DNA from: Magnetospira sp. QH-2
GTDB lineage: Bacteria; Pseudomonadota; Alphaproteobacteria; Rhodospirillales; Magnetospiraceae
Direction: 5' to 3'
Assembly: GCF_000968135.1 (NCBI RefSeq)
Contig: NZ_FO538765.1
Location: forward strand, 248,001 to 312,000
Length of the DNA stretch: 64,000 nucleotides
Part shown: one piece after another, positions 8,432 through 16,844 of the stretch
Layout: every line of letters starts with the position of its first letter
Numbering within the stretch: position 1 is the stretch's first letter
Translations under genes and position numbers: made by a program
Notes under the pieces: model-generated
Seen by the model: the letters and a program-made list of their open reading frames with translations, nothing else
Databases searched by the model: none
Told to the model about the DNA's origin: nothing

Positions 8432-9457
8432 ATGGGTTATAAGGTCGCCGTGGTCGGCGCCACGGGCAACGTGGGACGCGAATTGCTGTCCATTCTGGCG
8501 GAGCGCGAGTTTCCGGTGAGCGAAGTGGTGGCTTTGGCCTCGCATCGCTCGGTGGGCCGCGAGATCTCTTTTGGCGAGGACGAGATCGTCACGGTTCAAA
8601 ACCTGGAGACCTACGACTTCAAGGGCACCGACATCGTATTGTCCTCGCCGGGGGCCTCGGTATCGGCCAAATACAGCCCGATCGCCGCCGCCGCCGGGGC
8701 CGTGGTGATCGACAACACTTCCCATTTCCGCATGGATCCGGACGTGCCCCTGGTGGTGCCGGAAGTAAACCCGGAAGCCATCGACGGCTTCACCAAGCGC
8801 CGCATCATCGCCAATCCCAATTGTTCGACCATTCAGATGGTGGTGGCCTTGAAGCCCCTGCATGACCTGGCGACCATCAAGCGGGTGGTGGTGGCGACCT
8901 ATCAATCCACCTCGGGCAGCGGCAAGGAAGCCATGGACGAACTGTTCAACCAGACGCGCGGCATCTTTGTCAACGAGCCGGTGCAGAAGGAAAAGTTCAC
9001 CAAACAGATTGCCTTCAACTGCATTCCCCATATTGACAAGTTCATGAACGACGGCTCGACCAAGGAAGAATGGAAGATGACGGTCGAGACCCGCAAGATC
9101 CTGGACAAGGACATCGAACTGACGGCCACCTGCGTGCGCATTCCCTGCTTCGTCAGCCATGCCGAGGCGATCAACATGGAATTCGCCAAGCCGCTGAGCG
9201 ATAAAGAAGCCCGTCAGGCGCTGAAGCAGGCGCCGGGTCTGGTGGTCGTCGACCATCGCGCCGACGAGGGCTATGTCACCCCGGTGGAATGCGCTGGCGA
9301 GGACCCGGTCTATGTCAGCCGCATTCGCAAGGATCCGACGGTCGAGAACGGCCTCAATATCTGGGTGGTCGCCGACAACCTGCGCAAGGGCGCGGCGCTC
9401 AACACCGTTCAGATCGCCGAAGCCTTGATCAAGCGGCATCCCGACCTGGGGCGCTGA
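8432..9457 (+). CDS. asd: Aspartate-semialdehyde dehydrogenase
   Basis: A 341-residue NADPH enzyme converting aspartyl phosphate to aspartate semialdehyde for lysine, threonine, methionine and diaminopimelate synthesis. The N-terminal VVGATGNVGRELL is the nucleotide-binding loop; C131 in NPNCSTIQ is the catalytic cysteine; the later PCFVSHAEAI segment carries the active-site histidine. ATG 8432 is chosen because the Rossmann strand begins there and GGAGAAAGGAA lies upstream; the frame to 8396 overlaps the attenuator region. Expression appears controlled by the threonine attenuator at 8198-8367. Confidence 0.96.
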   Translation: MGYKVAVVGATGNVGRELLSILAEREFPVSEVVALASHRSVGREISFGEDEIVTVQNLETYDFKGTDIVLSSPGASVSAKYSPIAAAAGAVVIDNTSHFRMDPDVPLVVPEVNPEAIDGFTKRRIIANPNCSTIQMVVALKPLHDLATIKRVVVATYQSTSGSGKEAMDELFNQTRGIFVNEPVQKEKFTKQIAFNCIPHIDKFMNDGSTKEEWKMTVETRKILDKDIELTATCVRIPCFVSHAEAINMEFAKPLSDKEARQALKQAPGLVVVDHRADEGYVTPVECAGEDPVYVSRIRKDPTVENGLNIWVVADNLRKGAALNTVQIAEALIKRHPDLGR

Positions 9458-9474
9458 TCCCGATCATTCCGCGA

Positions 9475-9508
9475 CCCCGGCGGCTTCACCGGTACGAAGC
9501 CGCCGGGG
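9475..9508 (+). terminator. Perfect 13-bp hairpin after asd
   Basis: Arms 9475-9487 and 9496-9508 are perfectly complementary around an 8-base loop, 17 bases after the asd stop. The T-rich segment that follows is broken (CCCTTTCCCTT), so termination efficiency is uncertain. Confidence 0.65.
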
Positions 9509-9859
9509 AGCGATCCCTTTCCCTTGTCAAGGCGGGGCTTCCCAGTCCTCCAACGGCTCAAGCATCAAGATCTTGAAGCCATCCCGCCTGTGGGGCTGGC
9601 GCCTAACAGGCTGCTTCTGTAATCGAGTCATTTGAGTCAAGCTGATTTCCAAGCCGTCGGTTTGAACCTGGGGTATGTGGCGCCCTTTGCTTCTGTCCGC
9701 GGTCGACGTCGTCGCCGCATGATGGGGATCAAGGGGGATCGGGTGCAGCAATCTGAAAAGCGTGGTCTTACGCCACTGCAGCCTGCGCGCTGTCATCCGA
9801 GCCCCGCGCGTCGCCACGCGTCCTGGCCGCCCTTCAGGCGATCTCGGTTTTCGTTGTGT
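9509..9859. other. Non-coding flank downstream of the IS110 transposase
   Basis: About 350 bases without a convincing gene. It probably includes one end of the IS110-type element, which lacks obvious terminal inverted repeats, so the boundary cannot be fixed by eye. A 96-codon minus-strand frame (9527-9817) has no recognisable domain and is not called. Confidence 0.4.
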
Positions 9860-10891
9860 TTAGATGGCGGTCTCCTCCTTGCGGTACTGGAAGTCCGTGC
9901 CGTCGATCCACATGCGATGCATGATTACGGCGAGACGCCGGGCAACGGCTACCTTGGCGCGTTTCATCCCGCGCCTTTTGGCGACCGCGAGCCCCCAGTG
10001 TTTGAGCCAGGACCAACGGCGGGTTCGAGTGAGAAGTGCATTGGCGGCCTCGAACAAAAGCCAACGAACCATGGCATCTCCGCACTTGCTGATGGGGCCG
10101 CTTCGGTCCTGCTCTCCCGAGGCGTATCTGCGTGGGACAAGCCCGAAGTGGGCGCCGACCATGACCGACTTTTGAAACCGTTCCGGCACGTCGAGTCCTG
10201 TCCTGAAAGCGAGGGCGGTAACCGGGCCGACGCCGGGAACGGTCATCAGGCGCCGGCAAACGCTATCATCGCGCGCAGCGGCATGAACCTGCCGGTCGAG
10301 CTTGTCGAGTTGTTCGAGCAAGGCTTGGCGCGCAAGCAAGAGCGGCTCGGCGGCTGCGCTGAGGTGCGGGTTATCAGCCGTCAATTCCCGAACCCGCGCC
10401 GCGAAAAGGCGTCCGCGCGCCATACCGACCTTGAGGCCGAAAGCTTTCAATGTTCCTCGTACCGTATTGGACAACTGACGGACCTGATGAACCAGGGTCT
10501 CCCGATGGGTCAGCACCATCCGGAGCTCCTGACTGCGCGCGGTCTTGACGTGGGTCGCGCGGTACAAACCGGTCCGCATCGCCTGGCTGATCAAGCGGGC
10601 GTCGCGACGGTCCGTCTTGACTGGGCTGGCGCTGGCAAAGGCCTTCATTTGCCGGGTCTCGATACAAATCACAGGGAGGCCCCGACTGGACAGTCCTGCG
10701 TACAGCCAAGGCGCCAGAGGGCCAGCTTCCAACCCAATTCGCGCAAAGCCACGCCCGCTTTCCTCGAGCCAAGTGGCGACCGCCTCGGGTGTGCTTGACA
10801 CCTTGCCTTCGCGAATGACGGTTCCCTTTGCATCAATCTCACAGATCGAAATGCTTGCCATCGATACGTCCATTCCAACAAAATACTCCAT
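9860..10891 (-). mobile_element. IS110-family transposase (DEDD recombinase)
   Basis: A 343-residue transposase. The N-terminal RuvC-like domain shows the DEDD residues: D in VGMDVS, E in GLEAGPL, and D...D in KTDRRDARL. The C-terminal transposase_20 domain has TVPGVGPVTAL, and later HFGLVPRRYASGEQDRSG. ATG 10891 is preceded by GAGGAG at 8 bases; the frame runs on to 10942 without added similarity. The gene is full length and intact, so the element may be active. IS110-type recombinases use a DEDD domain plus a C-terminal serine and are guided by a structured non-coding RNA from the element's end. Confidence 0.93.
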
Positions 10892-11105
10892 GGCTGGTCT
10901 CCTCTGTTCCATGTCCAGGAATTGACCCGGATCCTTGATCAAGACCGAGTGTGGAGACCAGCTGACTGTCTAGCGCGTGTCGGGTCCAATCGGACCCGCT
11001 AGACACGCGCGACCTTATTGGAATCGATCACGTTTTTCATGTTTGATCGAATCCGATCAAACACGACGTGATCTAGGCAATCCCTGACTGCTCGATTACC
11101 GCCAT
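10892..11105. other. Palindrome-rich non-coding region next to the IS110 transposase
   Basis: This gene-free stretch holds two strong inverted repeats. In the first, GCGCGTGTC (10973-10981) can pair with 11002-11010, or alternatively CGGGTCC (10981-10987) with GGACCCG (10992-10998). In the second, the outer arms are 11026-11032 with 11067-11073 and the inner 10-bp arms are 11040-11049 with 11054-11063. Both have an AATC loop. The side upstream of the transposase is where IS110-group elements encode their guide RNA, so part of this region could be transcribed; the palindromes could equally be host intergenic repeats outside the element. Confidence 0.45.
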
Positions 11106-11253
11106 CTGAAAAAGTCTGATTTCGAGCTTGTGGCGACACTTGCTTCGACAAGCTCAGCATGAGGGCCTTTGAATAGCCTCACCCAGAGCTTCCTCATCCC
11201 GAGCTTGTCGAGGGACGAAGGGCGAGGCGGGCCGTCGGACAACACTTTGTCAG
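11106..11253. repeat. MITE-like repeat, copy 1
   Basis: About 148 bp bounded by CTGAAAAAGT and its near-inverse ACTTTGTCAG. The interior (GCTTCGACAAGCTCAGCATG and a complementary GAGCTTGTCGA segment) is palindromic. Copy 2 at 45168-45305 shares most of the sequence. It has no coding capacity and ends 8 bases before the stop codon of the small zinc-ribbon gene. Confidence 0.75.
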
Positions 11254-11260
11254 CAGTCTG

Positions 11261-11485
11261 CTAGCCCCGCCGACGGGCCTTCCCCAACGGCAGATAGGAC
11301 CCGTTGCGATCCATGGCTTCGCTGGCCCAGGCCAGGGGGGCAACGCAACTCAGGCAGCCTTTCCAATCCTGCCACCAGCCCCGGTCGGATTGGCTGCGGA
11401 CGGTGTAGACCGGTCCCTCGCCCCCGCATTTGGGGCAGGGGCCGGGTTCCTCCGCCAGACCATCGGGCAGGGTGAATTCCGCCAC
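11261..11485 (-). CDS. Small zinc-ribbon protein coupled to maeB
   Basis: A 74-residue protein with CPKCGG near residue 17 and a second cysteine pair CLSC near residue 44, arranged like a zinc ribbon. Its GTG start (11485) shares a base with the maeB stop (TAGTG), so it is likely translated by re-initiation after malic enzyme. Function unknown; the family is not recognised. The neighbouring repeat lies just beyond its stop, so the 3' end may have been altered by insertion. Confidence 0.55.
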   Translation of the reverse strand: MAEFTLPDGLAEEPGPCPKCGGEGPVYTVRSQSDRGWWQDWKGCLSCVAPLAWASEAMDRNGSYLPLGKARRRG

Positions 11486-13752
11486 TAGCGCACGGCCTGA
11501 TAGGCCGCCAGGGCGGCCATGTTGACAAGATCGTTGACCGTGGCTCCTTGGGTGACGATCTGTGCCGGTTTCTCCAGCCCCATGAGGATCGGGCCCATGA
11601 CCGTGGCGCCGCCCAGTTCGCGCATCAGCTTGGTGGTGGCATGGCCCACATGCAGGCCTGGCATGATCAGCACATTGGCCGGACCGGACAGGCGGCAGAA
11701 CGGATAGATCTCGCGCAGTTCGTTGTTTAGCGCCACGTCGATGCCCATCTCGCCATCAAACTCAAAGTCCACGTCGCGACTGGCCAGTTCCTCCACCGCC
11801 TTATGCATGACGGCGGCACGGGGCAGGGTCGGATTGCCGAAGTTGGAGAACGAGATAAAAGCCACCCGGGGCTCATGCCCCCACCGCCGGGCCACCCGGG
11901 CGCAATGCTGGGCCATGTCGGCCATTTGGGTGGCGCTGGGCAGTTCGTGCACCGCCGTATCGGCGACGAACAAGGTGCGCCCGCGGGCCAGCAACAAGGT
12001 CATGCCGTAGATCTCGTGATCCACCCGCCGGTCGATGACCCGGGTGATTTCGTCCAGGGCCTGATAGTGATTGCGGGTCAGCCCGGAAACCATGGCATCG
12101 GCGTCGCCTTGGGCCACCATACAGGCGGCAAAGGTGTTGCGATCTTGATTGACCATGCGCTGGGCATCGCGATAGAGCACCCCTTGGCGTTGCAGCCGGT
12201 CATAGAGGAACTCCATATAAAACTTGGCATTGGGATTGTACTTGGAATTGGTGATCTCCACCCCGTCCAGGTTGCCCAAGCCCAAATCTTCCACGGCCTC
12301 GGCGATGCGGTCTTCGCGACCGACCAGAATCGGCTGGCCATAGCCCAGATTGCGGAAGGTGATGGCGGCGCGAATGGATTTCTCTTCCTCGCCTTCGGCG
12401 AACACCACCCGGGGCTGCTCGGCCTTCACCTGATCGAAGATGCTTTGCAAGGTGGAAACGGTGGGATCGAGCCTAGCCGAGAGCTCGGTCTTGTAGTTGT
12501 CCATGTCCAAAATCGGCTTCTGGGCCACGCCCGTATCCATGGCCGCCTGGGCCACGGCGGGCGGAATGGCGGCGATCAGGCGCGGATCGAAAGGCGCCGG
12601 GATGATGTAGTCCGGGCCGTATTTGAGGTTCTGATCGGCATAGGCGGCGCCCACTTCGTCGGGTACGTCCGCGCGGGCCAGTTCGGCGATGGCGCGGGCG
12701 GCGGCGATCTTCATCTCGTCGTTGATGGTTCGGGCCCGCACGTCCAAGGCGCCCCGGAAAATATAGGGGAAGCCCAACACATTGTTGACCTGATTGGGGA
12801 AATCCGACCGGCCGGTGGCCATGATGGCGTCATCGCGCACCGCTTTGACGTCTTCGGGGAGGATCTCCGGGTCCGGATTTGCCATGGCGAATATGATCGG
12901 ATTGGGCGCCATGGCGGCGGCCATCTCCTGGGTCACCGCGCCTTTTACCGACAGGCCGAAGAAGGCATCGGCGCCTTCGAGGGCTTCGGCAAGGGTGCGC
13001 TTGTCGGTGGGGGCCGCATGGGCCGATTTCCACTGGTTCATGCCCGCTTCCCGGCCTTGGTAGATGACACCCTTGGAATCACACAAGATGACGTTCTCGT
13101 GCTTGACGCCCATGGCCTTGACCAGTTCGACACAGGCGATGGCGGCGGCGCCCGCGCCATTACAGACCAGCGTGATGTCGCTCAGATCGCGCCCGGTCAG
13201 GTCGCAGGCATTGATCAATCCGGCGGCGGAAATGATCGCCGTGCCATGCTGGTCGTCGTGGAATACCGGGATGTCCATCAACTCGCGAAGGCGCTGTTCG
13301 ATGATAAAGCATTCCGGCGCCTTGATGTCTTCCAGATTGATGCCGCCAAAAGACGGGCCCATGTATTTCACCGCATTGATGAACTCGTCCACATCCTCGG
13401 TTTCCAGCTCCAGATCAATGGAATCCACATCGGCGAAGCGCTTGAACAAGACCGCCTTGCCCTCCATCACCGGCTTGGAGGCCAGCGCGCCCAGATTGCC
13501 CAGGCCCAGCACCGCCGTGCCATTGGAGATCACGGCCACCATGTTGCCCTTGGCCGTGTAGTCATAGGCCAGCGATGGGTCCCGAGCGATCTCGCGACAG
13601 GGCGCCGCGACACCCGGCGAATAGGCCAAGGACAAATCCCGCTGAGTGGTCAGCGGCTTGGTGGGCTCAATGGCGACCTTGCCCGGCGGGTGGGCGGCAT
13701 GCATGAGCAGGGCTTCGCGGTCCATGTCCAGGGGCGAGGATTTGTCGTCCAT
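11485..13752 (-). CDS. maeB: NADP-dependent malic enzyme with C-terminal phosphotransacetylase-like domain
   Basis: A 755-residue two-domain protein. Residues about 1-430 are malic enzyme (YSPGVAAPC, the NGTAVLGLGNLG dinucleotide motif, FHDDQHGTA). Residues about 440-755 resemble phosphate acetyltransferase (VVFAEGEEEKSIRAA, late GPANVLIMPGLHVG), a domain that is regulatory in this MaeB class. The reaction is malate + NADP to pyruvate + CO2 + NADPH. ATG 13752 is preferred; the frame to 13815 overlaps the preceding gene. The length matches alphaproteobacterial MaeB. Confidence 0.95.
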   Translation of the reverse strand: MDDKSSPLDMDREALLMHAAHPPGKVAIEPTKPLTTQRDLSLAYSPGVAAPCREIARDPSLAYDYTAKGNMVAVISNGTAVLGLGNLGALASKPVMEGKAVLFKRFADVDSIDLELETEDVDEFINAVKYMGPSFGGINLEDIKAPECFIIEQRLRELMDIPVFHDDQHGTAIISAAGLINACDLTGRDLSDITLVCNGAGAAAIACVELVKAMGVKHENVILCDSKGVIYQGREAGMNQWKSAHAAPTDKRTLAEALEGADAFFGLSVKGAVTQEMAAAMAPNPIIFAMANPDPEILPEDVKAVRDDAIMATGRSDFPNQVNNVLGFPYIFRGALDVRARTINDEMKIAAARAIAELARADVPDEVGAAYADQNLKYGPDYIIPAPFDPRLIAAIPPAVAQAAMDTGVAQKPILDMDNYKTELSARLDPTVSTLQSIFDQVKAEQPRVVFAEGEEEKSIRAAITFRNLGYGQPILVGREDRIAEAVEDLGLGNLDGVEITNSKYNPNAKFYMEFLYDRLQRQGVLYRDAQRMVNQDRNTFAACMVAQGDADAMVSGLTRNHYQALDEITRVIDRRVDHEIYGMTLLLARGRTLFVADTAVHELPSATQMADMAQHCARVARRWGHEPRVAFISFSNFGNPTLPRAAVMHKAVEELASRDVDFEFDGEMGIDVALNNELREIYPFCRLSGPANVLIMPGLHVGHATTKLMRELGGATVMGPILMGLEKPAQIVTQGATVNDLVNMAALAAYQAVR

Positions 13753-13792
13753 TGTGTGTCCAGTCTGAATGAGTGGGGAATTGGAGAGGCGG

Positions 13793-14293
13793 TCAGTCGG
13801 CGGCGCCGGCTTCATGCAGGTGAATATTGGTGGCGCCGTGGCGGGCCAGAATATCGCGGGCCTGGAGTTCCTTTTCAGCGTCGGTCACCCGCACCCAAAG
13901 GATCAGGCCACCGGCGTCCAGGGCGCGTTGGAAATCTTCTTGATGGCTGGAGGTGACTTCATCGAGCACTTCCTTGGCGGCGATGCCGCTAACCGCCGCA
14001 CCGACAATGGCGCCCACCGTGGCCGCCACCGGACCCCCGGCCAGAAAAATACCGCCCGAGGCCACAAGCGGGCCGACGACTTTATATTCTCCCACCAAGG
14101 CAGTGATGGCGTCGCTCCAGGATCCGCTGGAACTTTCGGCGGCTTCCAAGGAATCATGGGAACTGAGCACACTCAGGTCGGGCTTTTCGAATCCGGCGTC
14201 GAGCAGGTCCCGGGTGGCGTCCTCGAAGGCCGCGCGGTCGGCGATCAGGCCAATGATTTCACGTTGGGTTTTGGAATCGGAAGACTCGGTCAC
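13793..14293 (-). CDS. Hypothetical protein with glycine-zipper segment
   Basis: A 166-residue protein from GTG 14293 with GAGGAA about 11 bases upstream. The N-terminal part (GLIADRAAFEDATRDLLDAGF) resembles stress-protein domains that carry a short alpha/beta fold. Residues about 75-105 are a Gly/Ala-rich hydrophobic segment (GGIFLAGGPVAATVGAIVG) that may insert in a membrane. It lies 40 bases upstream of maeB on the same strand. No function can be assigned. Confidence 0.6.
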   Translation of the reverse strand: MTESSDSKTQREIIGLIADRAAFEDATRDLLDAGFEKPDLSVLSSHDSLEAAESSSGSWSDAITALVGEYKVVGPLVASGGIFLAGGPVAATVGAIVGAAVSGIAAKEVLDEVTSSHQEDFQRALDAGGLILWVRVTDAEKELQARDILARHGATNIHLHEAGAAD

Positions 14294-14409
14294 CGGCTGG
14301 ATTCCTCGTTGGCGGTTGCAGACTTACCCTCCATTGTGCCCCACCCGGTCGCCCTTGTTAAGGGACCCAGCACAATAAAGTGTCGTACGCCGCAAAATGG
14401 AGGAGCGCT

Positions 14410-14483
14410 TGGAGCGGGTGAAGGGAATCGAACCCTCGTATTCAGCTTGGGAAGCTGATGTTCTACCATTGAACTACACCCGC
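14410..14483 (-). tRNA. tRNA-Gly (anticodon CCC)
   Basis: The minus strand folds into a complete cloverleaf with acceptor GCGGGTG/CACCCGC. The anticodon stem is TCAGC/GCTGA with loop TTCCCAA, giving anticodon CCC. The T-arm contains GGTTCGATTCC. CCA is encoded at the 3' end (14412-14410). It closely resembles E. coli tRNA-Gly(CCC). Confidence 0.95.
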
Positions 14484-14610
14484 ACGCTGACCCCGGTATA
14501 AGCCAAGGGCCCAAGGAGTTCAAGGGAACAGACCCTCCCACGCAATCGTGATTTTGACGCGATCCCCCCAAGCCGATACAAACACATATAGTCCTTGTTG
14601 GAGACCCAGG

Positions 14611-15558
14611 ATGTCGCACGTTGAACACTTGTTGGATTCGGCCAAGTTCCGCGATCCGCTGATCACCGCCAAGGGAGAACGGCGGGCCGTGGTGGCCCTG
14701 ACCCGGCTGCGGACCTTGTGGTTCAATACGGGCTCCCTGTGCAATCTGACCTGCGAGGGCTGTTATGTGGATTCCAGCCCCAAGAACGACCGTCTGGCCT
14801 ATATCACCGCCGATGAGGTGCGGGGCTTTCTGAACGAAATCGCACGCGACCGGTTGCCGGTGGAGGAAATCGGTTTTACAGGTGGCGAGCCTTTCATGAA
14901 TCCGGACCTTTGCGCCATGCTCGAGGATTGCCTTGGGCGCGGTCTGCGTTGTCTGGTGCTGACCAATGCCATGAAGCCCATGCTCAAGGTCCGCGAACAA
15001 TTGCTGGATATCCGCGCCCGCCATGGCGACGCCCTGACCCTGCGTGTTTCCATTGATCACCATGAACCGGAAAACCACGACAGTCTGCGCGGCGAACATT
15101 CCTGGCGGCGCATGAGTGAAGGCGTGGAATGGCTGGTCTCGGAAGGTTTTAATCTGACCGTCGCCGGGCGGACCTGCTGGACCGACAGCCCGGAAGACCT
15201 TCGTCGGGGCTTTGCCGGCCTGTTCCGCCGTCTCGGATTGGATATTGATGCCGATGATCCGACACAACTGATCTTGTTTCCGGAAATGGATGAACACCAA
15301 GACGTGCCGGAAATCACCGTGGGTTGCTGGGATATTTTGGGCATCAAACCGGAAACCATCATGTGCGCGGAACAGCGCATGGTCATCAAACGCAAGGGCG
15401 CGGCCGGGCCGGTGGTGGTGCCTTGTACCTTGCTGCCCTACGACACCCGGTTCGAAATGGGCCAAAGCCTCGCCGAGGCTTCCCGGGCGGTGCGTCTAAA
15501 CCATCCCCATTGCGCCAAATTCTGCGTGCTCGGTGGCGGATCGTGTTCCGTGGAATAG
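14611..15558 (+). CDS. Radical SAM protein with C-terminal cysteine motif
   Basis: A 315-residue radical SAM enzyme. CxxxCxxC is CNLTCEGC (residues about 49-56), followed by YVDSSP. The family motif GFTGGEPFMNPD follows. A further cysteine cluster near the C-terminus, HPHCAKFCVLGGGSC, could ligate a second iron-sulfur cluster as in SPASM-type enzymes. ATG 14611 has GGAG 8-12 bases upstream; the longer frame from 14548 adds nothing conserved. Substrate unknown; no peptide precursor gene is seen nearby. Confidence 0.82.
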   Translation: MSHVEHLLDSAKFRDPLITAKGERRAVVALTRLRTLWFNTGSLCNLTCEGCYVDSSPKNDRLAYITADEVRGFLNEIARDRLPVEEIGFTGGEPFMNPDLCAMLEDCLGRGLRCLVLTNAMKPMLKVREQLLDIRARHGDALTLRVSIDHHEPENHDSLRGEHSWRRMSEGVEWLVSEGFNLTVAGRTCWTDSPEDLRRGFAGLFRRLGLDIDADDPTQLILFPEMDEHQDVPEITVGCWDILGIKPETIMCAEQRMVIKRKGAAGPVVVPCTLLPYDTRFEMGQSLAEASRAVRLNHPHCAKFCVLGGGSCSVE

Positions 15559-15640
15559 GGGCTATGGCTGGACAAACCGTTCCACGGCCCTAATATCGCA
15601 AAAAGCGACAACGGAACAACAACGGGCCGGGGCCCCCTGC

Positions 15641-16033
15641 ATGTACAGCCGCACCACGCACGACATTACCATCGAAGTGGAATCCTATTACCTGGAGGAC
15701 CAGTCCTCGCCGGAGGAAAGCCACTTTGTCTGGGCCTATCACATCCGCATCGAAAACAATGGCCTACAGACGGTGCAACTGCTGAACCGGCACTGGAAAA
15801 TCACCGATGCTTTGGGTCGCAGCCAGGAAGTGCGAGGCTCCGGCGTGGTTGGCGAACAGCCGGTGCTGGAGCCCGGCGACAGCTTTGAATATACCAGTGG
15901 CACACCCCTGCCCACGGCCTCGGGGTTGATGGTCGGCAGCTATGAAATGGAAAGCGAGAACGGCGAAATATTTCATGCCGATGTGCCGGCCTTTTCCCTC
16001 GACAGCCCCCATGAACAGGTCACCATCAACTGA
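15641..16033 (+). CDS. apaG: ApaG protein (Co2+/Mg2+ efflux protein family)
   Basis: A 130-residue protein, the exact usual length of ApaG, a single fibronectin-like beta domain of uncertain biochemical role. Visible signatures are FVWAYHIRIEN, WKITDALGRSQEVRGSGVVGE after a dinucleotide-binding-like GxGxxG, and FEYTSGTPLPTASG. The frame is open from 15533, but ATG 15641 gives the family N-terminus (MYSRTTHDI). No strong ribosome binding site is visible before it. Confidence 0.93.
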   Translation: MYSRTTHDITIEVESYYLEDQSSPEESHFVWAYHIRIENNGLQTVQLLNRHWKITDALGRSQEVRGSGVVGEQPVLEPGDSFEYTSGTPLPTASGLMVGSYEMESENGEIFHADVPAFSLDSPHEQVTIN

Positions 16034-16102
16034 GCCGTGGTTGAAAGTCCTGGTTCCGTCTCCACATGAATTGGGATACGGAATGACTGAAAGGAACCCG
16101 AG

Positions 16103-16744
16103 GTGAACGTTTCAACTGGCAAAAACCTGCCCCGCGAAATCCATGGCGTCGATCTGCCGAAACCGAGCCGTGATGAAGCGGAACAGGCGGTGCGGACCCT
16201 ATTGCGCTGGGCTGGCGATGATCCGACCCGCGAAGGGCTGCTGGACACGCCGAAGCGGGTCGTGCGCGCCTATGAGGAATTCTTTGCCGGATACGAACAG
16301 GACCCCGTGGAGATTCTTGAACGAACGTTCGAGGAAACCGACGGCTACGATGAGATGGTGTTGCTCAAGGATATCCGTATCGAATCCCATTGCGAGCACC
16401 ACATGGTGCCGATTATCGGCCGCGCCCATGTGGCCTATATGCCCCATAAGCGGGTTGTGGGCATATCCAAGTTGGCGCGGGTCGTGGAAGTCTATGCCAA
16501 ACGCTTGCAGATTCAGGAAAAAATGACCGCTCAGATCGCCAATGCCATCAATGGCGTCTTGCAGCCCCAAGGGGTCGCGGTGGTCATCGAGGCGGCTCAT
16601 CAATGCATGACCACTCGGGGTGTCAATAAACCAGGCGTGACCATGGTAACCAGTACCATGTTAGGTATTTTCCGAGAGAATCCCACCACTCGGCGAGAGT
16701 TCTTGTCGATGATCGGCAATCCTTCCAGCGGCGGCTGTGCGTAA
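16103..16744 (+). CDS. folE: GTP cyclohydrolase I
   Basis: A 213-residue enzyme making dihydroneopterin triphosphate for folate. The zinc and catalytic motifs are present: [14 protein letters not shown] (Cys and His ligands), [17 protein letters not shown], and the late HQCMTTRGV with the third zinc ligand cysteine. The start codon is GTG 16103 with AAGGAACC about 10 bases upstream. The full set of zinc ligands indicates the ordinary type IA enzyme. Confidence 0.97.
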   Translation: MNVSTGKNLPREIHGVDLPKPSRDEAEQAVRTLLRWAGDDPTREGLLDTPKRVVRAYEEFFAGYEQDPVEILERTFEETDGYDEMVLLKDIRIESHCEHHMVPIIGRAHVAYMPHKRVVGISKLARVVEVYAKRLQIQEKMTAQIANAINGVLQPQGVAVVIEAAHQCMTTRGVNKPGVTMVTSTMLGIFRENPTTRREFLSMIGNPSSGGCA

Positions 16745-16844
16745 TTCCTTTGTATGGGGTTGCCGCTTGCGCCTGATCAGCGATGCCTATATTTGAATAG
16801 GTGGTCATCGTATCGTTGTCGCCGCATCTTTCCTGGAAGGGTCC

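Noticed and set aside
9527..9817. A 96-codon minus-strand frame next to the IS
   Set aside because: No domain, no ribosome binding site; likely part of the element's non-coding end.
9632..10798. A 388-codon plus-strand frame over the IS110 transposase
   Set aside because: Antisense to the transposase, which has a full DEDD domain; no independent evidence for coding.
11803..13956. A 717-codon open frame on the plus strand opposite maeB
   Set aside because: It lies wholly antisense to a well conserved malic enzyme gene, and its translation is His/Gly/Gln rich with no domain, as expected for the antisense of a GC-rich gene.
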